From NCBI GenBank assembly GCA_964645785.1, contig CAZYAV010000003.1, positions 9,129-73,128 of the forward strand: a stretch of 64,000 nt of DNA, written 5' to 3'. Below, piece by piece: positions 1-7,783 of this stretch. Position numbers and translations under genes: made by a program. Each line of letters starts with the position of its first letter. Position 1 is the stretch's first letter. This DNA is from CALWZE01 sp964645785. Lineage in GTDB: Bacteria; Bacillota; Clostridia; Oscillospirales; Ruminococcaceae. The notes beneath the pieces are model-generated. The model had not been told where the DNA came from and did not search any database. It worked only from the letters and a program-made list of their open reading frames with translations.

Positions 1-971
1 TGCGCTTCATGAACCCTGCACCTCACCTTCGGATCGACCGCCACGCAGACGAGGTCGGTCAGCAGATTGGCCGCTACAATCACCAGCGCGCTGACAAACA
101 GGCAGCCCTGCAAAACGGGGTAGTCCCGCGCGGTGATGGCCGTGGAAATCAGCGCGCCCATCCCCTTTATGGAGAAGATGTTTTCAATCACGAGCGAGCC
201 GGACACAATAAAGCCGATGTTCATCCCGATCATGGTCAAAAACGGCTGGCAGATGTTGGGGAAAATATGCCCAAACGCAATCCGCGCGTCCGACAGGCCG
301 CGGCTGCGCGCGTACAGGACGTACTTTTCGTCCTTCTGGCGCGCGACCATGTTGCACACCATCAGATACTTTGCGGGCGTCGAGCCGATTACGAGGGTTG
401 TCACCGGCAGAATCAGGTGCAGCACCCTGTCCCAAAACGCGGCGAGCGCCCCCTGCGGCGGCCGGACAGAGCTGAGCGCCCCCATCGGCAGCCAGCCCAG
501 CCGAAACGCGAACAGCGCAAGGAGCAGCAGCCCCAGCAAAAAGGAGGGAAGGGCATCCGCGAGGATCTGCAGCCCGGTGACCCCGCGCTCAACCGGCGAG
601 CCCCGGCGCATCCCCATCAGACAGCCGAGCACCATCGCGGCGGCCGACGAAAGCAGGATGGCGGGCAGGGTGATTTGCAGCGTGTTGGGCAGCCGGGCGG
701 CGATGAGCTCGCTGATTGGCGCGTTGTGGTGGTAGGAATAGCCGAGGTCGCCAGTGAGGATGCCCTTGAGATACCGCCAGAACTGCACCGGAAGCGGGTC
801 GTTCACCCCAAGCCTTTCTGCATAATGCGCATATTCCGCGTCGCTGACCATCTCCTCGTCCATCCCCACCAGCATGAGAACCGTATCCCCCGGCATCAGC
901 CGCGGGAGCGCGAAGTTAAACAGGGTGATAAACACGAGACACAGCAGGGAGATTACAAGCTTCTTTTTCAT
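1..971 (-). CDS. ABC importer permease, DppB/OppB/NikB family (partial, runs off left edge)
   Basis: Integral membrane subunit of an Opp/Dpp/Nik-type (peptide or nickel) ABC importer. About 323 residues lie in the window with no stop, so the 3' end is outside it. The product starts MKKKLVISLLCLVF (first membrane segment), continues with the family segment LGVNDPLPVQFWRYLKG, has several further hydrophobic helices, and carries the cytoplasmic EAA loop (YARSRGLSDARIAFGHIFPN) that contacts the ATPase. The final residues in view (VAVDPKVR) match the usual C-terminus, so only a few codons are probably missing. It lies 89 nt downstream of the lipoprotein gene on the same strand and is the fourth gene of that operon. 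The next gene, presumably the partner permease (DppC/NikC), would follow outside the window. Confidence 0.88.
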   Translation of the reverse strand, partial: MKKKLVISLLCLVFITLFNFALPRLMPGDTVLMLVGMDEEMVSDAEYAHYAERLGVNDPLPVQFWRYLKGILTGDLGYSYHHNAPISELIAARLPNTLQITLPAILLSSAAAMVLGCLMGMRRGSPVERGVTGLQILADALPSFLLGLLLLALFAFRLGWLPMGALSSVRPPQGALAAFWDRVLHLILPVTTLVIGSTPAKYLMVCNMVARQKDEKYVLYARSRGLSDARIAFGHIFPNICQPFLTMIGMNIGFIVSGSLVIENIFSIKGMGALISTAITARDYPVLQGCLFVSALVIVAANLLTDLVCVAVDPKVRCRVHEA

Positions 972-1060
972 AAGCCGGCGCGGCCGGTTCCGCGATCCTT
1001 TCCTCTTAATACGGCGCGGGGCGCCGGAGCGGGCAGCAGTTTTGTTTTTTCTGCGCGGCC

Positions 1061-2662
1061 TCAGGCCGCTTTGGCGAGATGCAGCCAGGTTTCGGTGTTG
1101 AGGATGCCGAACGTGCCGTCCACCGCAAAGCCGCTGTAGGCGCTGTTGAACACCTGCACGTGCGAATCCCAGAACAGCGCAACGGCGGGCATATGCTCGG
1201 CGTAGTACTGCTGGATCCCGGCCGCCGCCGCGTTGTATTCCTCCATGTTCGACGCCGCCTGCGCCTGCTCAAGCAGCGCTCCGAAGGCCGCGTCGGTGAC
1301 CTGGCCGTAGCCCATCTGGCGCTCGTGCCAGATGTACTCCGTGCCCATACCCAGGTTCATCGTCATGCCGAACGCGGTCAGCCCGGTGATGACGGCGGTC
1401 TGCGCGCGCTCCTGCTCGGTCAGCGCGCGGAAATCCGCGACCTCCCGCACGTCAAGCTGCACCTCGATGCCGATCTCGGCGAGGTTGTTGGCCAGCAGCT
1501 CGGCATACCGTGCGTGCGCCGGCCGGTCGCCGCGCAGCATAATCGGGATGGAGAGCTTTTCGCCGTTATATTCCACAAAACCGTCCCCGTTCGTGTCCGC
1601 GCAACCCGCCGCCTCAAGATAGCCGCGCGCGGCATCCAAGTCCTGGACAAGCTCGGCCGTCTCGATATACCCCGGCGTGCCCTGCGGCACAAAGCCGGCG
1701 CGTGCGGGCACGGCGTAGGCAGAGCCGAAGGTTTCGCGGAACTGCGTGTAGTCAATCGCGCTCGCGACCGCCTTGCGGATGTTCTCGTCGTTGCCCGGCA
1801 CAGTGTTGTTGTTGAAAATCAGCACCGCGCTGTTCGCCGTGTTGCTCACAGGCAACAATGTCAGGTTCTGCTGCGCCTGCAAGTCCTCAATCACGGTGGG
1901 GTCAACGCCGCCCGAGTATTTGTAGACCATGTCGATCTCGCCTGTCTTGAGCGCCATATACATCGTGTCGTCGTTGTCGAACAGGCGCAGGATCACCGTG
2001 TCCGCCGCCGGGCGGCCGTCGGGATAGGCGTCATACGCCGTAAACTCAACCACGCCGGCGTCCGGGTCAAACCGGCTGAAGCGGTAGGGTCCGCAGCCGA
2101 TGTTCGCCTGCTCGTTCGGCACGGTGGTGTAATCCGCAACCCCCTCATAGATATGCTTGGGCAGGATGCGGGTGGTGGTCAGCGAGCTCATCAGGCGCGG
2201 GGTCGGCGTATCTTTGGTCAGCACGATTGTCCGCTCGTCCTTGACCTCAATGGACGCGTAGCTGCCCGCGTAGGTGTCGGTCCCGTTCTGCTGGTCGAGG
2301 TATTCCAGCGTGAATTTGATGTCCTCGGCGGTGACCGGATCGCCGTCGTGCCAGGTCATCCCTTCGCGGACGGTCAGCGTCCAGACGCAGCTGTCCTCGG
2401 TGGAAAAGTCGCACAGCAAAGGCTGGAATTCGCCGTTTTCGTCGATGCGCACCGGCGCAAGCTGGCTGATTGTGCCGCTGAAGACGTCAAAATTATACTC
2501 GCTGCGATTGGCGGAGGTGATCTCCGTTGTTGTGCCGACAATAAAGGTGTCGATGCCGGCGGGCTCGTCCTGCCCGGCACTGTCCGGCTGGTTGTTGTTT
2601 CCGCACGCCGCAAGCGAAAGCACAAGCAGCAGCGTCAAAAACAGGCTTAAGGCTTTATTCAT
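1061..2662 (-). CDS. ABC transporter substrate-binding lipoprotein, family 5 (peptide/nickel type)
   Basis: Extracellular solute-binding protein of SBP family 5, 533 aa, tethered to the membrane by lipid. The signal peptide ends in the lipobox LSLAAC with the modified cysteine at residue 20, followed by a polar linker. The family segments WTLTVREGMTWHDGDPVTAED (split here: WTLTVREGMTWHDG then DPVTAED) and GCGPYRF are present. Its ATG overlaps the end of the upstream ATPase gene by 4 nt and has GGAGG about 7 nt upstream. It delivers ligand to the permease encoded just downstream. The ligand cannot be read from the sequence: family 5 includes dipeptide, oligopeptide and nickel binders. The histidine-rich tail of the neighbouring ATPase favours a metal, which is an inference. 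Confidence 0.9.
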   Translation of the reverse strand: MNKALSLFLTLLLVLSLAACGNNNQPDSAGQDEPAGIDTFIVGTTTEITSANRSEYNFDVFSGTISQLAPVRIDENGEFQPLLCDFSTEDSCVWTLTVREGMTWHDGDPVTAEDIKFTLEYLDQQNGTDTYAGSYASIEVKDERTIVLTKDTPTPRLMSSLTTTRILPKHIYEGVADYTTVPNEQANIGCGPYRFSRFDPDAGVVEFTAYDAYPDGRPAADTVILRLFDNDDTMYMALKTGEIDMVYKYSGGVDPTVIEDLQAQQNLTLLPVSNTANSAVLIFNNNTVPGNDENIRKAVASAIDYTQFRETFGSAYAVPARAGFVPQGTPGYIETAELVQDLDAARGYLEAAGCADTNGDGFVEYNGEKLSIPIMLRGDRPAHARYAELLANNLAEIGIEVQLDVREVADFRALTEQERAQTAVITGLTAFGMTMNLGMGTEYIWHERQMGYGQVTDAAFGALLEQAQAASNMEEYNAAAAGIQQYYAEHMPAVALFWDSHVQVFNSAYSGFAVDGTFGILNTETWLHLAKAA

Positions 2663-3411
2663 TTTTCATCCTCCGTATGGTGGTGCAGGTGCGGGTGCAC
2701 ATGTGGCTGCGCCGCAGTCTGCGTGTGTTTTGTGTGGTTGAGCTGCTCCATCCGGCCACAGCGCAGCCGGTAGATTCTGTCCGAAACCGATTCCACCAGC
2801 GGCGCGTCGTGCGAGATGAGCAGAATCGAGATGCCGTCCTGCGCAATGAGAGTCTGAAACAGGCGGATAATCTGCGCCTGGGAAGAGACGTCCAGCATCG
2901 AGGTCGCCTCGTCCGCGATGAGCAGCTTTGGCCGGACGCTCAGCGCCCGGGCAATCAGCGCGCGCTGCGCCTGCCCGCCCGAAAGCTCGCCCGGGCGGCG
3001 TTTGGCGAGTGCGGGATCCAGCAGCGCCTTTTGCAGCAGCGCCCGCGCCGCCTCCAGCGCCTGCGCCCGCCCGGATACAATCCGGTGGAACCGCAGCGGC
3101 TCGGCGACCGCCTCCTCGATTGTCTGCCGCGGGTCGAGCGAGGCAAACGGCTGCTGGGGGATGAGCTGGATTTTCCGCCGCAGCGCGGGCGGGTAGGGCA
3201 GACCCGGCGCGGCAAACCGCTCCCCGTCCAGCCGCGCCTCCCCCGCGTCGGGCAGCACCGTGCCGCACAGGATGCGCGCGACGGTGGACTTTCCCTCCCC
3301 GCTCGGCCCCATGATGCTGACAAGTTCCCCCGCGCCAACCGTGAAGGAGGCTCCGTCCAACACCGGCCTGTCCCCATACCGCTTGCAGAGACCGTCCGCT
3401 TCCAGCAGCAT
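2659..3411 (-). CDS. ABC transporter ATP-binding protein, DppF/NikE-like, with His-rich C-terminal tail
   Basis: Second ATPase of the importer, 250 aa. Walker A is GPSGEGKST, the signature is LSGGQAQRALIARAL and Walker B is LLIADEATSMLD, with Ala where DEPT is usual. The start is the ATG at 3411, which overlaps the stop of the upstream ATPase gene by 1 nt (TGATG); a longer in-frame opening upstream lies inside that gene and is rejected. The last 25 or so residues are a tail with eight histidines, including HPHLHHHTE, absent from ordinary Opp/Dpp ATPases. His-rich tails are known in nickel and cobalt handling proteins, so this hints at metal import or metal sensing; this is inference. The gene overlaps the lipoprotein gene by 4 nt. 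Confidence 0.88.
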   Translation of the reverse strand: MLLEADGLCKRYGDRPVLDGASFTVGAGELVSIMGPSGEGKSTVARILCGTVLPDAGEARLDGERFAAPGLPYPPALRRKIQLIPQQPFASLDPRQTIEEAVAEPLRFHRIVSGRAQALEAARALLQKALLDPALAKRRPGELSGGQAQRALIARALSVRPKLLIADEATSMLDVSSQAQIIRLFQTLIAQDGISILLISHDAPLVESVSDRIYRLRCGRMEQLNHTKHTQTAAQPHVHPHLHHHTEDEK

Positions 3412-4205
3412 CAGATCAGCCCCCTTTCGGCGTGGGAGAGCGCGTGCGGCAGGTCGCAGATCAGCTCGTGGGTGTAGATTTCCCGCGGGTCGTTCAGGAT
3501 CTGCTCGCTTGTGCCGCACTCGACCATTTTCCCCTCGTTGAGCACGAGGATACAGTCGCACCGCGCGGCGACCGAGATGTCGTGGGTGATGAGCATCACC
3601 GCCGCGCTGCCGAACAGCTCGTCGAGATTTTGCAGAAACTGCCCGGTGTTCTCCTGGTCGATGCCGCGGGTCGGCTCGTCCGCGATGACAAGGTCGGGGC
3701 GCCCCACCGACGCCATCGCCATCACCACCCGCTGCGCCATCCCGCCCGAAAGCTGGAACGGGTAGGCGTCCAGCACCCGGCGGGGGTCATCGAAATTCAT
3801 CCGGTCAAGCAGCGCCTCCATCCGGGCGGCCGCCTGCGCGCGGGGGACGCCCGCCCGCAGCAGCGATTCCCGCATCTGGGTGCGCACCCGCAGCGAGGGG
3901 TTGAGAAAATCCGCCCCGCTTTGGGGGATGAGCACCATCCGTGTGCCGCGCAGCGCGCGCCGCGCCCGGCCGCTGAGTGCGAGCAGCTCGGTTCCGTCCA
4001 GCCGCACGCTGCCCCGCGCGGTGCAGTTTTCCGGCAGCAGACCCAGCACCGCCATCGCGGTCATCGTCTTGCCGCAGCCCGACCGCCCGACAATGCCGAG
4101 CTTTTCCCCCGCCTGCACCGAAAAGGAGAGGCCGCGCACTACCTCCGTGCGGACACCGCCGCGCATTCTCGCCTCAATATGCAGCTGTTCGACCCTCAGC
4201 GCCAT
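3411..4205 (-). CDS. ABC transporter ATP-binding protein, DppD/NikD-like
   Basis: First ATPase of the importer, 264 aa, and first gene of the operon. Walker A is GRSGCGKTMT, the signature LSGGMAQRVV and Walker B LVIADEPTRGID. The C-terminal part (EQILNDPREIYTHELICDLP) matches the oligopeptide-type ATPase extension. I chose the ATG at 4205 because GAGGTG sits 4 nt upstream; a start seven codons earlier lacks a ribosome site. Pairs with the second ATPase to power the permeases at the inner membrane face. Confidence 0.88.
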   Translation of the reverse strand: MALRVEQLHIEARMRGGVRTEVVRGLSFSVQAGEKLGIVGRSGCGKTMTAMAVLGLLPENCTARGSVRLDGTELLALSGRARRALRGTRMVLIPQSGADFLNPSLRVRTQMRESLLRAGVPRAQAAARMEALLDRMNFDDPRRVLDAYPFQLSGGMAQRVVMAMASVGRPDLVIADEPTRGIDQENTGQFLQNLDELFGSAAVMLITHDISVAARCDCILVLNEGKMVECGTSEQILNDPREIYTHELICDLPHALSHAERGLI

Positions 4206-4309
4206 GCTCACCTCTTCGCTCCGCAAAGCCCCGGAACAAAAAAAGCCGCCGCCCGCAGTTCCCCGCGGATGACAGTCTTCATGACCCGAAGTTACAGAGC
4301 GCCCTATCT

Positions 4310-4323
4310 GATTTGATCAAATC
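4310..4323. promoter_or_regulatory. 14-bp perfect palindrome, candidate operator in ABC importer leader
   Basis: GATTTGATCAAATC is a perfect 14-bp palindrome in an AT-rich patch of an otherwise GC-rich leader. It lies about 65 nt downstream of the predicted importer promoter and about 105 nt before the first start codon. No such palindrome is expected by chance in this base composition. It does not match the known NikR operator (GTATGA...TCATAC), so the regulator is unknown. Confidence 0.4.
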
Positions 4324-4387
4324 CAAAAAGCAGCTATTTTGCGCATTCCCGCCTTCTGGCAGCGGCGCGCCCACCGTTTTCTGTATC

Positions 4388-4417
4388 AGTTTACAATATC
4401 ACCGCGCCGCTTGTCAA
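4388..4417 (-). promoter_or_regulatory. sigma-A-type promoter of the ABC importer operon
   Basis: Read on the minus strand: TTGACA, an 18-nt spacer, TAAACT. Transcription would begin near 4380 and give a leader of roughly 175 nt before the first ATPase gene. The 480-nt stretch 4206-4685 otherwise holds the palindrome at 4310-4323 and a hairpin at 4619-4664. Confidence 0.6.
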
Positions 4418-4618
4418 GCAAAAGACAATTCCGGCAAGCGCGGCTGCGCGGCGCGTCGAACTGCGCCCCCAAATCCGCCCGTGCGGCGCTTCTGCCCGAT
4501 GCCGGGCGGCCGCGCTGGAAGCACAGATCCAGCGGAACCGCTGCACCCGGCATCGGGCTGCACAGGCCGGCCGCAGGCAGCTCGCCGCAGCATTCTCCTG
4601 CTTGGCAAAATCGGCAGG

Positions 4619-4664
4619 CCGGCGCGCGGCGGGTCAACCCATAGGATACCCGGCCGCGCGCCGG
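4619..4664 (-). terminator. GC hairpin downstream of pepV, weak terminator candidate
   Basis: Arms CCGGCGCGCGGC (4619-4630) and GCCGCGCGCCGG (4653-4664) pair perfectly over 12 bp with a 22-nt loop, just past the pepV stop. There is no clean T-run after it on the minus strand, so it may be only a stabilising or Rho-assisted 3' structure. Confidence 0.3.
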
Positions 4665-4685
4665 TTTATTCCCCGGCCGCGCCGT

Positions 4686-6068
4686 TCAGAACTCGATTTC
4701 CTGTAACCGCAGCAGGGATTTGATGTACAGCGCGCAGCTGCGCAGCCCGCGCTCGATGTCGTAGGCCTCGTTTTTCATGTGCCCGTTCCCCGCCCAAGCG
4801 GGCTTGACCGCGTCCGGGAAGGTCGCGCCGTAGCTGACGGCGTTGTCCATACAGCGCGCGTAGGTGCCGCCGGAAAGGAGTATCGGCCTGGCCTGCTGGC
4901 CGGTCTCCTCGGCGTAAACGGCGCAGAGCGCCTGCACCCCCGGGTGACCCGGATCCAGATAACACGCCGGACTGTTGGTCATGTTCTCGGCCGAAAAGCC
5001 CTGCTGCGCCGCCGTCTGCGCAATCCGCCGCGCAACCTCGTCCGCCGGCAGCGCGGTGTTGTAGCGGCAGTTGACGTTGAGCGCCAGCCTGCCCTCGCGC
5101 TGGCGCAGCATCCCGCAGACAAGGGTGGTGTCCGCAAACAGGCCGTCGCTGTGGTCAAGGCCAAACAGCTCGCCTGCGTAGGACGCCGACGCCCGGCGGA
5201 TAAAGTCGAGCGCGGCGTGCTCCTGCCCGGCCAGCGCACCGCTTTCGCACAAATAATCCGCCAGCAGATGGATCGCGCTGATTCCCTTTTGGGGCATGGC
5301 CGCGTGCGCCGCCCGGCCAAAAGCCTCAACCTCGACCCCCTCGGCGCACGGCCGCACCCGGATTCCCTCCCGAACGGCGGTGAGCTTGCCGGCCGCCTGC
5401 GGCGCCAGCAGGGCGCGCGCATAATCCGGCACCGCGTTGGTGACGATGCCGCCCGAAATCTCCAAAATCACCCCGCCGTGCATCGGCGGCGAGACCAGAT
5501 CCGCCGTGTAAATTCCCTTTTCTCCGTGGCCGACCGGGTAGTGGAAATCCGGCGTCATGGTGAAAACCGGCTGAGGATACCGCGCCTTGTAGTATTCGAC
5601 GTCGCGCATTCCGCTCTCCTCGTCCAGCCCGATGAAAAAGCGCAGGCCATAGCGCAGATCCACCCGGTTCTCAATCAGGTATTTAATCGCGTAGGCCGTG
5701 GTGACGAACGGCCCCTTGTTGTCCGACGCGCCGCGCCCTACCAGGCAGCCGTCCCGCTCGGTGCATTCATACGGCGGCGTGTCCCAGCCCGAACCCTCGG
5801 GCACGACGTCGATGTGTCCGATGATGCCCAGGAAGCTGTCCTGCCTGCCGTAGTGGCCGAACGCGATGTGGCCGCCGCAGTCGGTCACCTCCAGCCCGAT
5901 TTCCCGGCACAGCGCCATTGCCTCCAGCTGGCAGGCGCGCACCCCCGCGCCGTAGGGCGCGTCCGCGGCCGGCGGTTCCTTGACGCTGCGGATGTTCACC
6001 AGCCGCTTGATGTCCCGGATGATATTCTCCCGGTTCTGCTCGACAAAGCGCGAAATTTCTGCCGTCAT
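4686..6068 (-). CDS. pepV: M20 family dipeptidase, PepV type
   Basis: Cytoplasmic zinc dipeptidase of the M20 family, 460 aa, the usual length for PepV; hydrolyses dipeptides, often with broad specificity. Metal ligands are visible in order: GHIDVVPEG (His85, Asp87), GRGASDNKGP (Asp116), DEESG (Glu150/151) and TPDFHYPVGHGEKG (Asp175); a C-terminal His occurs in NGHMKNEAYDIERG. The lid domain lies between about residues 185 and 370. GGGGGA lies upstream of the chosen ATG. It is a single-gene unit with its own promoter. Its proximity to a peptide-type importer would suit peptide use, but the two are separated by 480 nt and separate promoters. Confidence 0.9.
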   Translation of the reverse strand: MTAEISRFVEQNRENIIRDIKRLVNIRSVKEPPAADAPYGAGVRACQLEAMALCREIGLEVTDCGGHIAFGHYGRQDSFLGIIGHIDVVPEGSGWDTPPYECTERDGCLVGRGASDNKGPFVTTAYAIKYLIENRVDLRYGLRFFIGLDEESGMRDVEYYKARYPQPVFTMTPDFHYPVGHGEKGIYTADLVSPPMHGGVILEISGGIVTNAVPDYARALLAPQAAGKLTAVREGIRVRPCAEGVEVEAFGRAAHAAMPQKGISAIHLLADYLCESGALAGQEHAALDFIRRASASYAGELFGLDHSDGLFADTTLVCGMLRQREGRLALNVNCRYNTALPADEVARRIAQTAAQQGFSAENMTNSPACYLDPGHPGVQALCAVYAEETGQQARPILLSGGTYARCMDNAVSYGATFPDAVKPAWAGNGHMKNEAYDIERGLRSCALYIKSLLRLQEIEF

Positions 6069-6186
6069 CTGTTTTCCCCCGCTCTTTCTGCCCGCGGCCG
6101 CTTCCAGGCGGCCAAACCCCTGCAGGCCTGCCCGGCGCAGCCCGGTTCCGGCCGTGCGCGGGCGATCCGTTTACCTTGTGATTTTT

Positions 6187-6195
6187 ATTGTAGCA
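6187..6195 (-). promoter_or_regulatory. extended -10 promoter of pepV
   Basis: On the minus strand the sequence TGCTACAAT is an extended -10 element about 120 nt upstream of the pepV start. TTGACA lies upstream but 25 nt away, too far to serve as a normal -35. Confidence 0.45.
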
Positions 6196-6367
6196 TCCGG
6201 GGCTGCGCGCGCGACATTGTCAAGCCTGCGATTCCCAAAGCGGGCGCGTCGGGGCGGGCGGCCTGCCCGCGCAAAGCGCCAAAGGGGGCGGGGAAACGAC
6301 GCTTTTGACGGCACGGGCGCGCCGCGGCCTGCCGCGCCGGGCGGGATTGTAATTTTCGCCGTTCGTG

Positions 6368-6408
6368 CGGGCAAAAACAGTTATTGCAAGGTTCCCCCAA
6401 GCAATAAC
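6368..6408 (+). promoter_or_regulatory. candidate operator: CGGGCAAAAACAG box plus inverted repeat
   Basis: CGGGCAAAAACAG (6368-6380) contains the octamer GGCAAAAA that recurs in other control regions of this locus (see findings). It abuts an inverted repeat GTTATTGC (6380-6387) and GCAATAAC (6401-6408) with a 13-nt spacer. The 581-nt stretch 6069-6649 before the first dehydrogenase gene otherwise holds the pepV promoter and GC-rich DNA with no gene I can support. Confidence 0.4.
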
Positions 6409-6649
6409 ACTGTCGCGCGCAGGCGGTTGCGGATATGATAAAAACAGCGGCTATAGCCTGTTTGCGCGGCCTGCGCGCCGACCCGCCGCACGCGGCGGCT
6501 CCGGAACGCCCGCATTGGCCTCGTCAGGATTTGCAATGCCGCCGCGCGGTGTGTCTGCCCGGTACGGGCGCCGCCGCGCATCCCCGCAGATCAAATTCAG
6601 CCGCGGAAATCGCGTTTCGGCGCGCTGCGGGCTGGGAAAGGGCAAGCCA

Positions 6650-7696
6650 ATGAACGGCATGATGAAAGCGGCCGTCAAGGTCGACGAATCCAAGCACTTT
6701 GAGGTCAAGCAGGTTCCGATTCCCGCGCTCGGCCCGCAGGACGTATTGGTAAAAGTGGATACCATCGGCCTGTGCGGTACCGATGTCGCCATCCGCAGCA
6801 ACACCTTTATGGGGCGGCACGGCCCGGTAAAGCCGCCGCTGATCCCCGGGCACGAATTCTGCGGCGAGGTGGTGGAGGTCGGGCCGAACGTCTCCAAATT
6901 CAAGGTGGGCGACAAGGTGTTCGAGCGCCGCTCGCTGTATTGCGGCGTCTGCCGCGAATGCCTTGCGGGACGCAAATGCACCCACTGGATCCACTGGGGC
7001 ATCGACCGGGACGGCGGCTTTGCCGAATACGCCGCCATTCACGAGCAGTCCCTCTTCCCGCTGCCGGACTACATGCCCTATAAGCACGCGCCGCTGATTG
7101 AGAACGCGTCGCTCGCCGTGCGGGTTGCAACCCAGAACCAGATTGCGCCGGGCAGCACGGTGGCGGTGTTCGGCCCCGGCTCCTGCGGGCAGCTGATTGT
7201 GCAGACCGTCGGCATGACCGACCCGCTGCGCCTGATTATGGTCGGGCTGAGCGACGACGCCGAGCGGCTTGAAAAATCCAGGGCGCTGGGCGCAACCGAT
7301 ATCATCATGGCCGACAAAGAGGATCCCGTGCAGAAGATCATGGAGCTGACCGGCGGGCAGGGCGCGGATTTCGCCATCGAGATTTCCGGCAAATCCGCCG
7401 CTGTGGAAAACGCCATCCACTCCCTCGCCGTCAGCGGCACCTGCATCATGGCGGGCAGCGGCTTTGAGGGAAAAAACGTGGAATTCCGCCCCTGGAACTT
7501 CGTGCGCAACGAGAATGTCATCAAGACCATCCAGGGGTACAACGGCCCTGCGTATGTCACCATGCTCGATCTTTACAGGGCGGGGCGGCTGGATTTCGAC
7601 GCGGTCATCTCGGGCTATATGCCGCTGGACAAGGTCAACGAGGCGTGCGACCTTGTGGAGGCGAAGAAGGCCGTCAAGATCATGATGAACCCTTGA
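6650..7696 (+). CDS. zinc-dependent medium-chain alcohol/polyol dehydrogenase (paralog 1)
   Basis: MDR-superfamily dehydrogenase, 348 aa, presumably oxidising or reducing a sugar-derived alcohol with NAD(P)(H). Catalytic zinc ligands: Cys42 (LCGTD), His68-Glu69 (GHE), Glu151 (LIENASLAV). The nucleotide fold shows VAVFGPGSCGQ at residues 171-181. The structural zinc lobe has Cys98, 101, 104 and 110: the last gap is six residues rather than the usual eight. Start chosen at ATG 6650, with GGGAAAGGG upstream and same length as paralog 2; an open frame extends 285 nt further upstream without support. It is followed after 87 nt by a close paralog, so the pair looks like a tandem duplication. Substrate unknown; uxaC and a Gfo/Idh gene in the locus suggest sugar acids. 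Confidence 0.85.
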   Translation: MNGMMKAAVKVDESKHFEVKQVPIPALGPQDVLVKVDTIGLCGTDVAIRSNTFMGRHGPVKPPLIPGHEFCGEVVEVGPNVSKFKVGDKVFERRSLYCGVCRECLAGRKCTHWIHWGIDRDGGFAEYAAIHEQSLFPLPDYMPYKHAPLIENASLAVRVATQNQIAPGSTVAVFGPGSCGQLIVQTVGMTDPLRLIMVGLSDDAERLEKSRALGATDIIMADKEDPVQKIMELTGGQGADFAIEISGKSAAVENAIHSLAVSGTCIMAGSGFEGKNVEFRPWNFVRNENVIKTIQGYNGPAYVTMLDLYRAGRLDFDAVISGYMPLDKVNEACDLVEAKKAVKIMMNP

Positions 7697-7783
7697 CGCC
7701 CGGCCGGCGCGCCGGTTTTCGATTCGGTTCTATCTCGGCTCGGCAGAGAAGCAATATACACTACATTCTAAGGAGGCTGGCAA

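Noticed and set aside
1079..2650. Long open frame antisense to the family 5 lipoprotein gene
   Set aside because: The minus strand encodes a clear lipoprotein with lipobox; the plus-strand frame is Arg/Val/Gly-rich shadow sequence typical of GC-rich DNA.
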